Below are positions 9,544 through 20,225 of a stretch of 59,681 nucleotides of DNA, one piece after another (the stretch's first letter is position 1; each line of letters begins with the position of its first letter). Location: positions 1 through 59,681 of the forward strand of contig NZ_JAOPFU010000023.1 of assembly GCF_025515275.1 (NCBI RefSeq). The letters are read 5' to 3'. Source of the stretch: Catenovulum sp. 2E275 (GTDB lineage Bacteria > Pseudomonadota > Gammaproteobacteria > Enterobacterales > Alteromonadaceae). The notes under the pieces are model-generated. The model was given only the letters and a program-made list of their open reading frames with translations. It was not told the origin of the DNA and searched no databases. Made by a program: the position numbers and the translations under genes.

Positions 9544-12374
9544 TAGGCAAACTGGCGAACTTCACCAGCCCCATCAATATTGGTCACACAACGCCCACAA
9601 ATGGTTTCATGGTTTTGATGCTGACCTACATCGTCTCTATGATGCCAGCAGCGGTCACATTTAGCACCACCAGCACGGCTAATTTTAATTTTTAAGCCAG
9701 CTAATTCAGTTTCAGCACTGTCAGCTGGTGCATCCGCTAATGGCGCAACAACTGCTTTAGAGGTAATTAAAGCAAATCTTAATTCATCCTCTAACAACAT
9801 CAGTTTTTGTGCTAACTGTGGTTCAGCATATAAAGTTACTTCGGCTTCTAAAGACGCACCAACCACCTCTTCACGGCGTGCAACTTCAATTAAACGGTTT
9901 ACTTCATCTTTAACCGACATTAACTGACGCCATAAATCATCGTTAAATTCAGAACCTTCAGATAACGGTGCTAACTGCTCAAACCAAGTTTGGGTAAATA
10001 CAAATTCATTGTCTTTTTCACCCGGTAGCGCCTGCCAGATTTCCTGCGCAGTAAAACTTAAAATTGGAGCCATCCAACGGGTTAATGCCTGAGCAATTAA
10101 ATATAAAGCGGTTTGACATGAGCGACGAGCATTACTGTCAGCTTTTGCTGTGTATTGTCTGTCTTTAATTACATCCAGATAAAAACTACCCATATCAATT
10201 GAGCAGAAATGCATTAGTTTTTGCACAACTACTAATATTTGATATTCATCGTAAGCGCCAATAATTTCTTGCTGGACTTCATAAGCTTTTGCAACTGCCC
10301 AGCGGTCTAACTTAACCATTTCATCCAACGCAACCATATCGGTTTGAGGATTAAAGCCATTTAAGTTAGCCAATAAAAAGCGAGCGGTATTGCGAATACG
10401 GCGATAAGCATCTGCCGAACGCTTAAAAATTTCATCCGATACTGTGATATCCGCAGTATAGTTAGCCGATGCTATCCACAAGCGTAAAATGTCAGCACCA
10501 AATTTACCCATAATCTGTTGCGGGCTAATGGTATTACCTAACGACTTAGACATTTTTTTGCCGTCTTTATCAACCGTAAAACCATGAGTTAAAACTTGTT
10601 GATAAGGCGCTTGTTCTTTCATTGCGATGCCTGTCATTAATGACGACATAAACCAGCCTCTGTGCTGATCAGAACCTTCAAGGTATAAATCAGCCTGCTT
10701 TTTGCGGAAGGTATCACGTGCATCAACCACACAAGCATGAGTCACACCAGAGTCAAACCACACATCTAAAGTATCTGGTACTTTAATGTATCGCTCAGCA
10801 TCCGCGCCAACTAGCTCTTCGGCTGTCATATCAAACCAAGCTTGAATGCCTTTTTCTTCAACCGCTGCAGCCACTTTTTCAATAATTTCAACTGAATTAG
10901 GGTGCAACTCGCCAGTATCTTTATCAATTAACAAAGCAATTGGCACACCCCAAGTACGCTGACGAGAAATACACCAGTCTGGACGACCTTCAACCATGTT
11001 AGAGATACGGCCTTCACCCCATGCTGGGATAAATTTAGTTTGTTTAATGGCAGCTAAAGAGTCGGCTCTTAACCCTGCTTTATCCATTGCGATAAACCAT
11101 TGCGGAGTCGCTCGGAAAATGATTGGGGTTTTATGGCGCCAGCAATGCGGATAACTATGCTCATAAGCATGGTGATGAACCAACGCACCTTGTTCTTTTA
11201 AAAGCCCTACAATAACCGGATTTGCTTTCATAACATGCTGACCAGCAAATAATGGGGTGCCTTCTAAATAAACCCCATTTGCGCCAACCGGATTCGCGAC
11301 TTCTAAATCGTATTGTTTGCCAACGACAAAGTCATCTTGACCATGGCCCGGTGCAGTATGTACACAACCCGTACCAGACTCTGTTGTAACATGCTCACCT
11401 AAAATAACCGGAACAGTAAAATCATAAAACGGATGTTGAGCTTGGGCATGCTCTAACTCACTGCCTTTACAACAACCAAGTAAATGGTAATGCTCAAAAC
11501 CAAAACGGTCCATCGCCGATTTAACGAGCTCTGATGCTAAAATTAAACGTTCACTTTTATCACCATTTTCAACCTGAACTAAGCTATATTCCACATTTGG
11601 ATGAATCGCAACCGCACGGTTTGCCGGTAATGTCCACGGCGTGGTTGTCCAAATAACGGTTGAAATAGGGCCTGTACCAGCTTTACCTTCAGGGTGGTCA
11701 AATTTATCTGCAATTGACTCATCGACCAAAGTGAAACGCACATCTATTGCTGGTGATTGTTTATCTTTATATTCAACTTCTGCTTCTGCTAAAGCTGAGC
11801 CACAATCTGTACACCAATGAACCGGCTTAAAGCCTTTTTCTAAATGGCCATTTTTAACAATTTTACCCAGTGAGCGGATAATATTCGCTTCAAACTGATA
11901 ATCCATTGTTAAATAAGGCTTATCCCACTCACCCATCACACCTAAACGGATAAAGTCAGCTTTCTGACCTTCAACCTGTTTGCTGGCATAGGCGCGGCAT
12001 TTTTCACGAAATTCAGCAGCACTGACCTTATGGCCTGGCTTGCCTACTTTTTTCTCAACCTGCAGTTCAATTGGTAAACCATGGCAATCCCAACCCGGAA
12101 CATAAGGCGCATCAAAACCTGACAATGTTTTAGATTTGATAATAATATCTTTTAGCACTTTGTTAACTGCGTGACCTAAATGAATGTCGCCGTTGGCATA
12201 CGGAGGGCCATCATGCAAAATAAATTGCTCATTGTTTTCACGGGCTTTACGAACTGCTTGGTATAAACCCGCTTTTTGCCAGCTTTCCAGCATTTTAGGT
12301 TCACGTTTGGCAAGATCGCCACGCATTGGAAATTCAGTTTCCGGAAGATTTAGCGTATGTTTATATTCACTCAT
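9543..12374 (-). CDS. ileS: Isoleucyl-tRNA synthetase
   Basis: Class I synthetase charging tRNA-Ile. At 943 residues it has normal length and domain order: the HIGH-type motif (GDIHLGHAV, near residue 64), the CP1 editing domain with TWTTTPW-type sequence ([20 protein letters not shown]), the KMSKS loop ([12 protein letters not shown], near 605), an anticodon-binding helical domain, and a C-terminal zinc finger (CDRCWHH...CGRC). This is the bacterial IleS1 type. It is upstream of lspA with a one-base overlap. No T-box is expected or seen. Confidence 0.98.
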   Translation of the reverse strand: MSEYKHTLNLPETEFPMRGDLAKREPKMLESWQKAGLYQAVRKARENNEQFILHDGPPYANGDIHLGHAVNKVLKDIIIKSKTLSGFDAPYVPGWDCHGLPIELQVEKKVGKPGHKVSAAEFREKCRAYASKQVEGQKADFIRLGVMGEWDKPYLTMDYQFEANIIRSLGKIVKNGHLEKGFKPVHWCTDCGSALAEAEVEYKDKQSPAIDVRFTLVDESIADKFDHPEGKAGTGPISTVIWTTTPWTLPANRAVAIHPNVEYSLVQVENGDKSERLILASELVKSAMDRFGFEHYHLLGCCKGSELEHAQAQHPFYDFTVPVILGEHVTTESGTGCVHTAPGHGQDDFVVGKQYDLEVANPVGANGVYLEGTPLFAGQHVMKANPVIVGLLKEQGALVHHHAYEHSYPHCWRHKTPIIFRATPQWFIAMDKAGLRADSLAAIKQTKFIPAWGEGRISNMVEGRPDWCISRQRTWGVPIALLIDKDTGELHPNSVEIIEKVAAAVEEKGIQAWFDMTAEELVGADAERYIKVPDTLDVWFDSGVTHACVVDARDTFRKKQADLYLEGSDQHRGWFMSSLMTGIAMKEQAPYQQVLTHGFTVDKDGKKMSKSLGNTISPQQIMGKFGADILRLWIASANYTADITVSDEIFKRSADAYRRIRNTARFLLANLNGFNPQTDMVALDEMVKLDRWAVAKAYEVQQEIIGAYDEYQILVVVQKLMHFCSIDMGSFYLDVIKDRQYTAKADSNARRSCQTALYLIAQALTRWMAPILSFTAQEIWQALPGEKDNEFVFTQTWFEQLAPLSEGSEFNDDLWRQLMSVKDEVNRLIEVARREEVVGASLEAEVTLYAEPQLAQKLMLLEDELRFALITSKAVVAPLADAPADSAETELAGLKIKISRAGGAKCDRCWHHRDDVGQHQNHETICGRCVTNIDGAGEVRQFA

Positions 12375-12422
12375 TGCCTTGCTGTATTCCTGCTAATCAA
12401 ATCTAACTTGTCAATAACACAT

Positions 12423-13346
12423 TCAAACAACAAAAAACTGTTTTGCTGCTTGTGCATCTAATTCTATTTGGTGCTTTAAAGCCTGAAAAGATTCAAACTT
12501 TTTTTCATCTCTTAACTTTTTACAAAATACCACTTCAATTCGTTTTTGATACAAGTCACCCTGATAATCAAAAAGATGAACTTCCAGTTGATTTTGTTTA
12601 CCTGAAACCGTTGGTCTGTAACCCACATTAGCCACTGCCTGATACGAGCGACCATCAACCTTAACCGTTACCACAAATACCCCTTGAACAGGCGATACTT
12701 TACGGTTTAATAAAATATTAGCTGTCGGAAACCCGATTGTCCGGCCTTTTTTCTGACCATGAATCACAGTGCCCCAAACGCTGTAAGGTCGACCTAATAA
12801 CTGCTGAGCCAACCCAAAATCATTATCGGCAATCGCCTGACGAATAGCTGTACTGCTCACTCTTTGTCCGGCAATTTGACAACTTTGAGTATCCTCAACG
12901 GTAAAACCAAAACTTTTACCTAGGGTTTGTAAAAGCGCAAAATCACCACTGCGCTTACAACCAAATCTAAAATCATCCCCAACCACTATGTGTTTAACGC
13001 CTAACTTTTTAACCAGTAATTCACTGACAAAATCAGTTGCGCTCAGTTGGGACACTTTTTGATTAAACCGAATACATAACAGGCGATCTATCGCCTGTGC
13101 ACTCAACAGTTGATATTTTTCGCGCCAGCGAATTAATCTTGCTGGAGCCAAATGAGGTAATAACACTTCAACAGGCTGAGGGTCAAATGTCATCACCAAT
13201 GAAGGAAGAGACAACTCTGCCGAACGCTGTTTAACTTGAGCCAAAACAGATAAGTGCCCTAAATGAACACCATCAAAATTACCTATGGTTAATACGCAAC
13301 CCTGATGTTTTGGTTTTATATTGTGAATACCTCGGATTAACTCCAT
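12423..13346 (-). CDS. ribF: Bifunctional riboflavin kinase / FAD synthetase
   Basis: Makes FMN and then FAD. The N-terminal nucleotidyltransferase domain has GNFDGVHLGHL (near residue 25) and a VVGDDFRFG motif; the C-terminal kinase domain has GRTIGFPTAN (around 205-214) and the ending typical of RibF. I start at the ATG at 13346 (MELIRGI...), which is the usual N-terminus; a TTG two codons upstream is also possible. Position between murJ and ileS is the standard gammaproteobacterial order. No FMN riboswitch is seen. Confidence 0.96.
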   Translation of the reverse strand: MELIRGIHNIKPKHQGCVLTIGNFDGVHLGHLSVLAQVKQRSAELSLPSLVMTFDPQPVEVLLPHLAPARLIRWREKYQLLSAQAIDRLLCIRFNQKVSQLSATDFVSELLVKKLGVKHIVVGDDFRFGCKRSGDFALLQTLGKSFGFTVEDTQSCQIAGQRVSSTAIRQAIADNDFGLAQQLLGRPYSVWGTVIHGQKKGRTIGFPTANILLNRKVSPVQGVFVVTVKVDGRSYQAVANVGYRPTVSGKQNQLEVHLFDYQGDLYQKRIEVVFCKKLRDEKKFESFQALKHQIELDAQAAKQFFVV

Positions 13347-13450
13347 GCTCAACCGTCAATAACAAAAAACGCGGGCGATTATATACCCAAATAACACCCA
13401 AATGCGAGCATTAGGCCAAGTAAATACGTCTTAATTCAAGCCTGTAAAAC

Positions 13451-15007
13451 TTATGCTGAACGGATATCACTCAGTTTAACCCGCAAGATAAATAAGCCAA
13501 GTAAGTAACACACCCCACCTGCTGCAATCAAACCCGTTAAATACCCAATTTTTAATTCCAATGTCATTTGCGCCCACTCTACAGAGCTTGGCTGTGCCAA
13601 AATTAATAAAGCCAACATTGCCAACCCGGCCAAACATACTTTCATAACAAATTTAAATGTTGTCGGGCTAATACAATAAACCCCTTCGCGTTTTAAATAC
13701 ACATACAAAAACGCGGCATTAAATAACGCAGATAAACTGGTTGCCAGTGCTAGCCCGGCATGTGCTAGCGGAAAAATCAAAATTAAATTAAACACCATAT
13801 TTGCTAACATAGCTCTAATCCCAATTTTAACCGGTGTTTTGGTATCCTGACGGGCAAAAAATCCGGTTGCCAGCACCTTAATCAACATAAAAAATAATAA
13901 ACCGGATGAATAAGCCATCAAGCTTAATTTACTTTGAGCGGCATCCATTGCCGTAAATTCACCGCGCATAAATAACGCCATCAGCATAGGTTCAGCTAGC
14001 GCCATTAACCCAAGTGCAGATGGAATACCTAATAAACAAACCATACGAATTCCCCAATCCATAGTTTGCTCAAATCCACCTTCTGTCGATTTAACATGAT
14101 CTTTAGAAAGCTGAGGTAAAATCACAGTGGCAATGGCAATGCCAAACAATCCAAGTGGAAACTCTAATAATCTGTCAGAATAATATAACCAACTGATTGA
14201 GCCACTCTGTAAAAAACTCGCTAATACAGTATCAAATAATAAATTAATCTGACTGACAGATACCCCAAACAAAGCCGGTAACATTAACAATCTGATTTTT
14301 TTAACACCGGGATCATTCCACCCCCATTTAGGCCAGCGAATTAATCCTGCCTGTTTTAAAAAAGGCAATTGAAATAAAAGCTGTAAAATACCACCAAAAA
14401 ATACCCCCCAAGCTAAAGCAAAAGCGGGTTCAATAAATTGGTCTGCAAAAAAGATCGCCGCAATAATCATTGCTATATTGAGTAAAACCGGCGTAAAAGC
14501 AGCCACCCCAAACTTGCCCCACGTGTTTAAAACTGCGCCGGAAAACGCAGTTAAAGCCACAAAAAACAAATACGGAAAGGTGATTTTAAGCATCACACTC
14601 GCCAGTTCATATTTTACGCCTTCAGGATTTCCCTGTAGCCAGTCGATAAACCAACCTGTGCCAAACAACATAATCACAACCGGAGAGGCAATTACCCCAA
14701 TCAAAGTGGTGATCAATAAAATACAGCCTAAAGTGCCTGAAACTCGGGCAATTAATAAATGGGTTTCATCAACACTTTTGTTTTCTTTATATTCAGTTAA
14801 AACCGGTACAAATGCTTGAGCAAATGCACCTTCAGCAAATAAGCGACGTAAAAAGTTGGGGATTTTATTAGTCAAAATAAAGACATCGGCAGCAGCACTA
14901 GCGCCCAATAAATTAGCAATCACCACATCGCGCACTAATCCTAATACCCGCGAAATAAAGGTCATTACACTAAATAACATGCCAGACCGTAATAAACTCT
15001 TCGACAC
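13451..15007 (-). CDS. murJ: Lipid II flippase MurJ
   Basis: Polytopic inner-membrane protein of 518 residues with about 14 TM segments, of the MOP superfamily, which flips lipid II to the periplasmic face for peptidoglycan synthesis. The N-terminal SRVLGLVRDVV, the RRLFAEGAFAQAFVPV stretch and later LFAEG/FFARQDTKTP motifs are family hallmarks. The start is GTG at 15007, preceded by AAGGAA with good spacing. It is divergent from rpsT and followed by ribF. Confidence 0.97.
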   Translation of the reverse strand: MSKSLLRSGMLFSVMTFISRVLGLVRDVVIANLLGASAAADVFILTNKIPNFLRRLFAEGAFAQAFVPVLTEYKENKSVDETHLLIARVSGTLGCILLITTLIGVIASPVVIMLFGTGWFIDWLQGNPEGVKYELASVMLKITFPYLFFVALTAFSGAVLNTWGKFGVAAFTPVLLNIAMIIAAIFFADQFIEPAFALAWGVFFGGILQLLFQLPFLKQAGLIRWPKWGWNDPGVKKIRLLMLPALFGVSVSQINLLFDTVLASFLQSGSISWLYYSDRLLEFPLGLFGIAIATVILPQLSKDHVKSTEGGFEQTMDWGIRMVCLLGIPSALGLMALAEPMLMALFMRGEFTAMDAAQSKLSLMAYSSGLLFFMLIKVLATGFFARQDTKTPVKIGIRAMLANMVFNLILIFPLAHAGLALATSLSALFNAAFLYVYLKREGVYCISPTTFKFVMKVCLAGLAMLALLILAQPSSVEWAQMTLELKIGYLTGLIAAGGVCYLLGLFILRVKLSDIRSA

Positions 15008-15342
15008 ACTTATTTCCTTATTGCAAAAAATTCAGTCAATTTGACCTAAAGACTATCTTAAAAAAATGATTTATAGACTTTCGAAACTGGCAGAAAAACG
15101 GTAGAATCTGCGGCCAGCGAGTATACCTTTTTGAGCCAATATTAAAATAGTAATTGGTCAAGAATAAGATACGAGTGACAGATATGTTCGCGAGAAAGCC
15201 AAAATTTAGCAGTTAATCTTGTAAAACTCGGTAAAGTGCATTTTTTATCCGAAAACCGATTGACTTTTAATGAATTTACAGGCATATTCTCGCGCCTTTG
15301 ATAAGGGTAATCCCGAATTTTCGAGTATTTAGGAGTTTAGTT
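15008..15342. other. Intergenic region between murJ and rpsT
   Basis: A 335-bp gap between divergent genes. It holds the rpsT promoter region: a candidate promoter at 15260-15288 and a second possible -10 (TAGAAT, 15102-15107) whose -35 is weak. I see no convincing small ORF or RNA structure. Confidence 0.6.
15260..15288 (+). promoter_or_regulatory. Candidate sigma70 promoter for rpsT
   Basis: TTGACT at 15260-15265 and CATATT at 15283-15288, separated by 17 bp. The -35 is near consensus; the -10 is moderate. It lies 55 bp before the TTG start codon, leaving a short leader. Inferred from sequence only. Confidence 0.5.
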
Positions 15343-15345
15343 TTG
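15331..15345 (+). promoter_or_regulatory. rpsT ribosome binding site and TTG start
   Basis: AGGAG at 15331-15335 sits 7 nt before TTG 15343-15345. The TTG opens the family N-terminus (M)ANIKSAKKR; upstream in-frame codons would add residues not found in S20. E. coli rpsT also begins with UUG, and weak initiation there is part of S20 autoregulation. Confidence 0.85.
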
Positions 15346-15603
15346 GCTAACATCAAGTCTGCTAAAAAGCGCGCGGTTCAAGCCGAGAAAAGTCGCCAGC
15401 ATAATGCAAGCCGTCGCTCAATGATGCGTACGTACTTAAAGAAAGTTGTTGCCGCTATTGAAGCTGGTGACAAAGAGAAAGCAACTACTGCTTTCCAAAC
15501 TGTACAACCAATTTTAGATCGTTTTGCATCTCGTGGTTTAATCCACAAAAATAAAGCTGCACGTCATAAGAGCCGTTTATCTGCTCAGATTAAAGCTTTA
15601 TAA
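15343..15603 (+). CDS. rpsT: 30S ribosomal protein S20
   Basis: Primary 16S rRNA-binding protein of the small subunit. The 86-residue product is basic and all-helical, starting (M)[15 protein letters not shown] and ending [17 protein letters not shown], as in the whole family. The start is TTG with a strong upstream AGGAG. It is monocistronic, divergent from murJ, and followed at once by a strong bidirectional terminator. Autogenous translational control is known for the E. coli gene and is plausible here because the weak start codon is kept. Confidence 0.98.
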   Translation: MANIKSAKKRAVQAEKSRQHNASRRSMMRTYLKKVVAAIEAGDKEKATTAFQTVQPILDRFASRGLIHKNKAARHKSRLSAQIKAL

Positions 15604-15644
15604 AGAGCAAAAATTACGTTTATACGTAGTTTAGATTCAAATAC

Positions 15645-15679
15645 AAAAAACCAGATTCAGCGATGAATCTGGTTTTTTT
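15645..15679 (+). terminator. Rho-independent terminator after rpsT, bidirectional
   Basis: Stem CCAGATTCA (15651-15659) with TGAATCTGG (15664-15672), GCGA tetraloop of the GNRA type, T-run 15673-15679. An A-run at 15645-15650 gives the minus strand its own T-run, so it can also end the convergent GGDEF-EAL gene. Confidence 0.92.
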
Positions 15680-15707
15680 ATGCTTACATTTTGCATATTT
15701 CATGAAC

Positions 15708-18605
15708 TTAGCCATTTAACCAAGTCATTAAAGCACCAGCATCCATAGGCTTGGCAAATAAATACCCTTGGTAATGTTTACATCCGATATCAAGTAAAAC
15801 TTGTTTTTGTAACTCTGTTTCAACTCCTTCAGCTATGACATGTAAATGCATATGCTTAGCAATTGCCACCATAGATTCAATTAACGGTTGCTGAGATTTT
15901 CCATCAATTTCATCAACAAATGCTTTATCTATTTTCAGCTCATCTAATGGTAAATCTCGTAAATACGACAATGACGAATAACCTGTGCCAAAATCATCTA
16001 ATGCGATTTTAAACCCAAGCAATCTTAACTCGGTTAATTTGAGTTTAGCCTCTTCTAAATTTTGCAATAAACTGGTTTCGGTTAACTCTAAAGTAAGTTG
16101 ATTAGGCATCACTTCATATTTAGATAAAATAACTCGAATTTTATTAATAAATTCAATATCAGCGAATTGCCACGCAGATACATTCACTGATAACTGAAAG
16201 TCAGGAAAACGCTGACGCCATAGATGTAGCAGATCAATAGCTCTAGCCAATACCCAATCACCAATTTGGTGAATTAAACCAGTTTCTTCAGCTATAGGAA
16301 TAAATACGCCGGGAGAAACAAATCCTAATTTAGCATTATGCCAACGTAATAGCACTTCTGCACCGTAGCATTGCCCTTTTTCATCTACTTGAGGTTGAAA
16401 ATACAAGCGTAACTCTCCACGTTCAATCGCGTAGCTAAGCTCTGCTTCAATCTCCATTCTTTCATCAATTTTTTGTTGAATTTGAGGGCTAAATAATCGA
16501 TATTGATTTCTTCCCGCCTGTTTAGCTTGCATCAGAGCTGTTTCTGCATAACGTAGAATATCTAAACGATTCATTGCATGTTTGGGAAAGATACAAATTC
16601 CTATACTAGCTTGGATATTAACAATACGCTCCCCTATTTGAATAGGTTTACATAAACTCGATAAAATTTGTTCTGCCAACCTAGATACATATTCAGATAC
16701 TGTGTTATTTGCTTGGGTTACAACAATAAACTCGTCACCACCATAACGAGCGATTATTTCCTGTGGTGAAAATTGTAACAATCGCTCCCCTGTGGCTCTT
16801 AATACTTCATCTGCTACATCATTACCCAAAGAGTCGTTCACAAATTTAAAGTTATCCAAATCAATCAATAATAATGCATGCTGATGTTCAATATCAGCAA
16901 ATTCAACAAGTCTGGTTAATTCTGTTAATAGACGAGCCCGATTAGGCAAATTAGTTAAATAATCCTGATAAGCCATTTTTCTAATTTCAGCTTCAGCAAT
17001 ATTCTTTTTAATTTCTACCGATGCCCTAGCAGCAAAAATCTGTAAGACCTCTAAAACATGTGAGTTAACCTCCAAAGCTTTAGTGTCTAAAACACCAATA
17101 ACTCCTATAGGTGAATTCTTTTCATCAAACATAGAAGCCCCGACATAACCTTCAATATTCATTTGGGTTAGCAACTCATCATCAGGAAATCTTTGACATA
17201 CTTTATCTGGGTAACTGCAAACCTGATTGCCAACTACCTGTTCACATGGTGAACCAGCTAGATAATATGAAAAGTTTTTACTAATTTTGTCCAAATCAGC
17301 AAAAGCAACGGTTTCTACCTGATCTAACCGGTCATTAAACAATCCAATAAAGGCATATTTAGAGTTAAATATCTGATTTAAACTAAGAACAAGCTGCTGC
17401 AACGTATCCATATTGCCTTGCACACCGACCCCTTGGGCAATTTGTTTGATTGTCTGGTTAACAAACCTTTCCTTGGATACATCTTTAGCTCTAATACAAT
17501 ATTCAGTTAAATTCCCAGAATTATCTAAAATAGGAAATATATGAATTTTGATCCAATTTTTACAGCTGATTTTTGTAAAGGTTTGTTTAAATACTGGTGT
17601 GATTTTTAAGACTGGTAAACTGATATCTCGGGATGAAAACTCAAATAATTGATGATTTGCTGCACATAATTTTTTAACTTCGTTTAAAAAATGAATATTC
17701 TTGTTAGATAAATCTTCCCCCCAAAACCTCTGCGCAGCATGATTCATATTAATCACATATCCCTGTAAAGAAATGATTATGGTCGCTATAGGATCCTGCT
17801 CTACTATTTGAGTAAGTTTGCTTTGTTTATATTCTGCTTCAACTCTTTTTTTAATCTCTCGGCTTAATGAGCTAGTCTTAGCATATAAAGCCTTATTTGA
17901 TTTATTAAATTCAGAAACTATAGAAATACTCATTAAAACCAGTAAAGCTATAAATCCAAACCCAGAGGTAATAATTCCAGCTTCATCAGTTTCTCTAGTT
18001 AATCGATTAACTAGGATAGTAGCAAACTGGATAATCAAATAAATTAATAAAAAGCTTCCGACCATCTGATCTACCTTACGGTAGATTTTAATGCACCAAA
18101 CTCCGCAAAAGCCAAATATGAACATCAAATAGATAAACCAAATATACCCCCATTTATGCATTGTTCCTGCATGGAGAGCTAAGGTTTCTTGAGAGAGTTG
18201 AAGTGTTGTAACATGAGTTATTTCCCTAAAGACAATTCCGTACGGAAGCATCCAATTCAGAATATTCAAAACCAAAGTTGTGACAATAAATCCAATTACC
18301 CACTGCTGAAAATATTTTGGTTTTAAATAACTCGTAATAAATAAAAATAAAGCAACCGGAAAGCAAATTCCGATTGATAGGAGTATTTTTTCATACAAAA
18401 TGGTAGATTGAAGTGAGAACTCTAAATGCTGAAGCCCTGCAATACCTTGAAAACTTGCAACAATACAACACATGAACAACAAAGCACCTAACTGCTGCTT
18501 TTTTGGACCTGTAAATAGTAGTGCAAAAAATACTAATCCTGCTAAGGCAGCCATACCTGCCGTGGCAAAAAACCAAGGCGTCAGCCAAGCAATATTTAGT
18601 GACAT
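15708..18605 (-). CDS. Membrane GAF-GGDEF-EAL c-di-GMP signalling protein
   Basis: A 965-residue protein. Residues 1-230 form about seven hydrophobic segments (histidine kinase N-terminal 7TM-like sensor), then a PAS-like region (about 260-390), a GAF domain (about 395-525), GGDEF and EAL. The cyclase motif is intact (RYGGDEF, near 615-622) but the RxxD inhibitory I-site slot reads SPQE. The EAL domain has EVLLRW (a common active variant of EALLRW), DDFGTGYSSL, KIDKAFV, VIAEGVET and QGYLFAKP, so phosphodiesterase activity is likely. Whether it makes or degrades c-di-GMP cannot be told from sequence. It is monocistronic, with GGAG before the ATG. Confidence 0.93.
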   Translation of the reverse strand: MSLNIAWLTPWFFATAGMAALAGLVFFALLFTGPKKQQLGALLFMCCIVASFQGIAGLQHLEFSLQSTILYEKILLSIGICFPVALFLFITSYLKPKYFQQWVIGFIVTTLVLNILNWMLPYGIVFREITHVTTLQLSQETLALHAGTMHKWGYIWFIYLMFIFGFCGVWCIKIYRKVDQMVGSFLLIYLIIQFATILVNRLTRETDEAGIITSGFGFIALLVLMSISIVSEFNKSNKALYAKTSSLSREIKKRVEAEYKQSKLTQIVEQDPIATIIISLQGYVINMNHAAQRFWGEDLSNKNIHFLNEVKKLCAANHQLFEFSSRDISLPVLKITPVFKQTFTKISCKNWIKIHIFPILDNSGNLTEYCIRAKDVSKERFVNQTIKQIAQGVGVQGNMDTLQQLVLSLNQIFNSKYAFIGLFNDRLDQVETVAFADLDKISKNFSYYLAGSPCEQVVGNQVCSYPDKVCQRFPDDELLTQMNIEGYVGASMFDEKNSPIGVIGVLDTKALEVNSHVLEVLQIFAARASVEIKKNIAEAEIRKMAYQDYLTNLPNRARLLTELTRLVEFADIEHQHALLLIDLDNFKFVNDSLGNDVADEVLRATGERLLQFSPQEIIARYGGDEFIVVTQANNTVSEYVSRLAEQILSSLCKPIQIGERIVNIQASIGICIFPKHAMNRLDILRYAETALMQAKQAGRNQYRLFSPQIQQKIDERMEIEAELSYAIERGELRLYFQPQVDEKGQCYGAEVLLRWHNAKLGFVSPGVFIPIAEETGLIHQIGDWVLARAIDLLHLWRQRFPDFQLSVNVSAWQFADIEFINKIRVILSKYEVMPNQLTLELTETSLLQNLEEAKLKLTELRLLGFKIALDDFGTGYSSLSYLRDLPLDELKIDKAFVDEIDGKSQQPLIESMVAIAKHMHLHVIAEGVETELQKQVLLDIGCKHYQGYLFAKPMDAGALMTWLNG

Positions 18606-18793
18606 CTATTTTGAACTCCAATTAACCATACTCGTTTTTATTTCTTCCTTAATCGTACTAACAAAAAAAATAGAATTTACAATTAAAACCAACCTGTACA
18701 ATTATGCATCAAATAAAAATAAAAACTAGCAATAAGAATTTTAACCTGCTCTAATATCAGGCTAATTTGTCTTTTCTTTTTATATTTTTGTCT

Positions 18794-20203
18794 ATGTCAA
18801 TCAGGTTAAAGTTACTTTCTTTTTTTTATCTCAGCCTTTTCTCTTTTTTTTCATTAGCAAATAATTCGGGAATAAACCATTTATTCAATCACCAGCAACT
18901 GGAAAAATTAAAACAAACTGCACTGGCCGATGATTATGCATATTATGTTGCAGAAGCACTCACAACCGAGTTTGGTGCCAGACAAGCAGGTAGCCAAGCA
19001 GAGTTAAAAAGCATAGATTGGCTTGAGTCCAAAATGCAAGAAATAGGGTTAAAAAATATTCACCGACAAGCGGTTCCGGTCAGAAACTGGCGTCGTCACT
19101 CAGCTTCAATTACCGTAAATACACCTTATCAGCATAAATTAGTTACAGTTTCTCTTGGGGGCTCAGTGCCAACCCCAGCGGCGGGGATCAACGCCGAATT
19201 AGTTCGTTTTAACTCAATTGAAGAGTTACGCTCAGCAAAAGCCGAAAATGTAAAAGGTAAAATCGTTTATATCGCCAAAGCACTTAAAACAGACAGCCAA
19301 CCGGGTGATTATATTGAAAACGCCCAAGCCCGCCAGCAAGGCGCGGTTGTTGCAGCTCAACTTGGTGCACAGGCTATTGTAATTCGTTCTTTAACCACAT
19401 TAAACTCTCGTATTGCGCATACCGGTTCAGTTTTATATCAACATGATGTCAGAAAAATTCCGGCAGCAGCGGTTTCTCCAGTAGATGCAGAGTTATTAGA
19501 CCGATTATTTACCAAGAATTTGCCCGTTAATATCTCTTTAAAATTAGATAATACAGAAACTCAGTGGCAAGACAGTTATAACTTGGTCGGTGATATTATT
19601 GGAACAGAATCGCCGAATGAATTTGTATTGTTAATTGCCCATACAGATTCATGGGATTTAGGCACAGGGGCTTTAGACAATGCTGCCGGTGTGGGAATTA
19701 TGCTTTCTACCATGCACCAACTGGCTCAGTTACCCAGCCGACCTAAACGGAGTATTCGGGTTTTATTTGTAACCAATAGTCAGTTTAATCAATCCGGTAT
19801 TCAAACTTATATCAAACATAATCAGGCTCAGTTAACCAATATTATTGTGGCCAGTGAATCTGATTTAGGTGCAGGTTTTATTGAAACGCTGGATACCTCG
19901 GTCAGCCAAAACCAATTATCCAAAGTAGATTATATCCATACACTAGTTTCAGATCTTGAAATAAATCGCGGTCATAATAATAGTAGTGCCAGTACTAACA
20001 GTAAACATTTGTTAAAATATAAAGTACCTATCTTTAATTGGGTGCAAAATAGTCAGGATTATTTTAAATATTTGCATTCAGCAAACGATACTTTTGATAA
20101 AATTGAACTTGAAGCACTTCAGCAAAATGTCGCTGTGTATAGCTTATTTACTTATATTGTTGCTAATTCGGATATGCATTTTGACATGTCACAACAGCCA
20201 TAA
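18794..20203 (+). CDS. Exported M28-family peptidase-like protein with altered active site
   Basis: A 469-residue protein with a signal peptide (MSIRLKLLSFFYLSLFSFFSLA), a PA-like insert (about 100-240) and an M28 aminopeptidase fold. Zinc ligands can be placed at H283 (HTDSWD), D295 (LDNAAG, bridging), D357 and H428 (YLHSAND). The normal Glu-Glu pair, catalytic base plus zinc ligand, reads Ser329-Gln330 in NSQFNQSG, so the usual two-zinc hydrolysis should be lost or changed. A TTG at 18767 with AGG upstream is an alternative start but would spoil the signal peptide. The next gene, 22 bp on, may be co-transcribed. Substrate unknown. Confidence 0.85.
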   Translation: MSIRLKLLSFFYLSLFSFFSLANNSGINHLFNHQQLEKLKQTALADDYAYYVAEALTTEFGARQAGSQAELKSIDWLESKMQEIGLKNIHRQAVPVRNWRRHSASITVNTPYQHKLVTVSLGGSVPTPAAGINAELVRFNSIEELRSAKAENVKGKIVYIAKALKTDSQPGDYIENAQARQQGAVVAAQLGAQAIVIRSLTTLNSRIAHTGSVLYQHDVRKIPAAAVSPVDAELLDRLFTKNLPVNISLKLDNTETQWQDSYNLVGDIIGTESPNEFVLLIAHTDSWDLGTGALDNAAGVGIMLSTMHQLAQLPSRPKRSIRVLFVTNSQFNQSGIQTYIKHNQAQLTNIIVASESDLGAGFIETLDTSVSQNQLSKVDYIHTLVSDLEINRGHNNSSASTNSKHLLKYKVPIFNWVQNSQDYFKYLHSANDTFDKIELEALQQNVAVYSLFTYIVANSDMHFDMSQQP

Positions 20204-20225
20204 ATATACCGCGTAAGAGTCTTAT

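Noticed and set aside
12375-12422. T-box or riboswitch upstream of ileS or ribF
   Set aside because: The gap is short and shows no T-box or FMN element; such leaders are not expected for these genes in gammaproteobacteria.
14478-14819. 113-residue ORF on the plus strand opposite murJ
   Set aside because: It lies wholly within the well-supported murJ gene on the other strand, with no family match or ribosome site.
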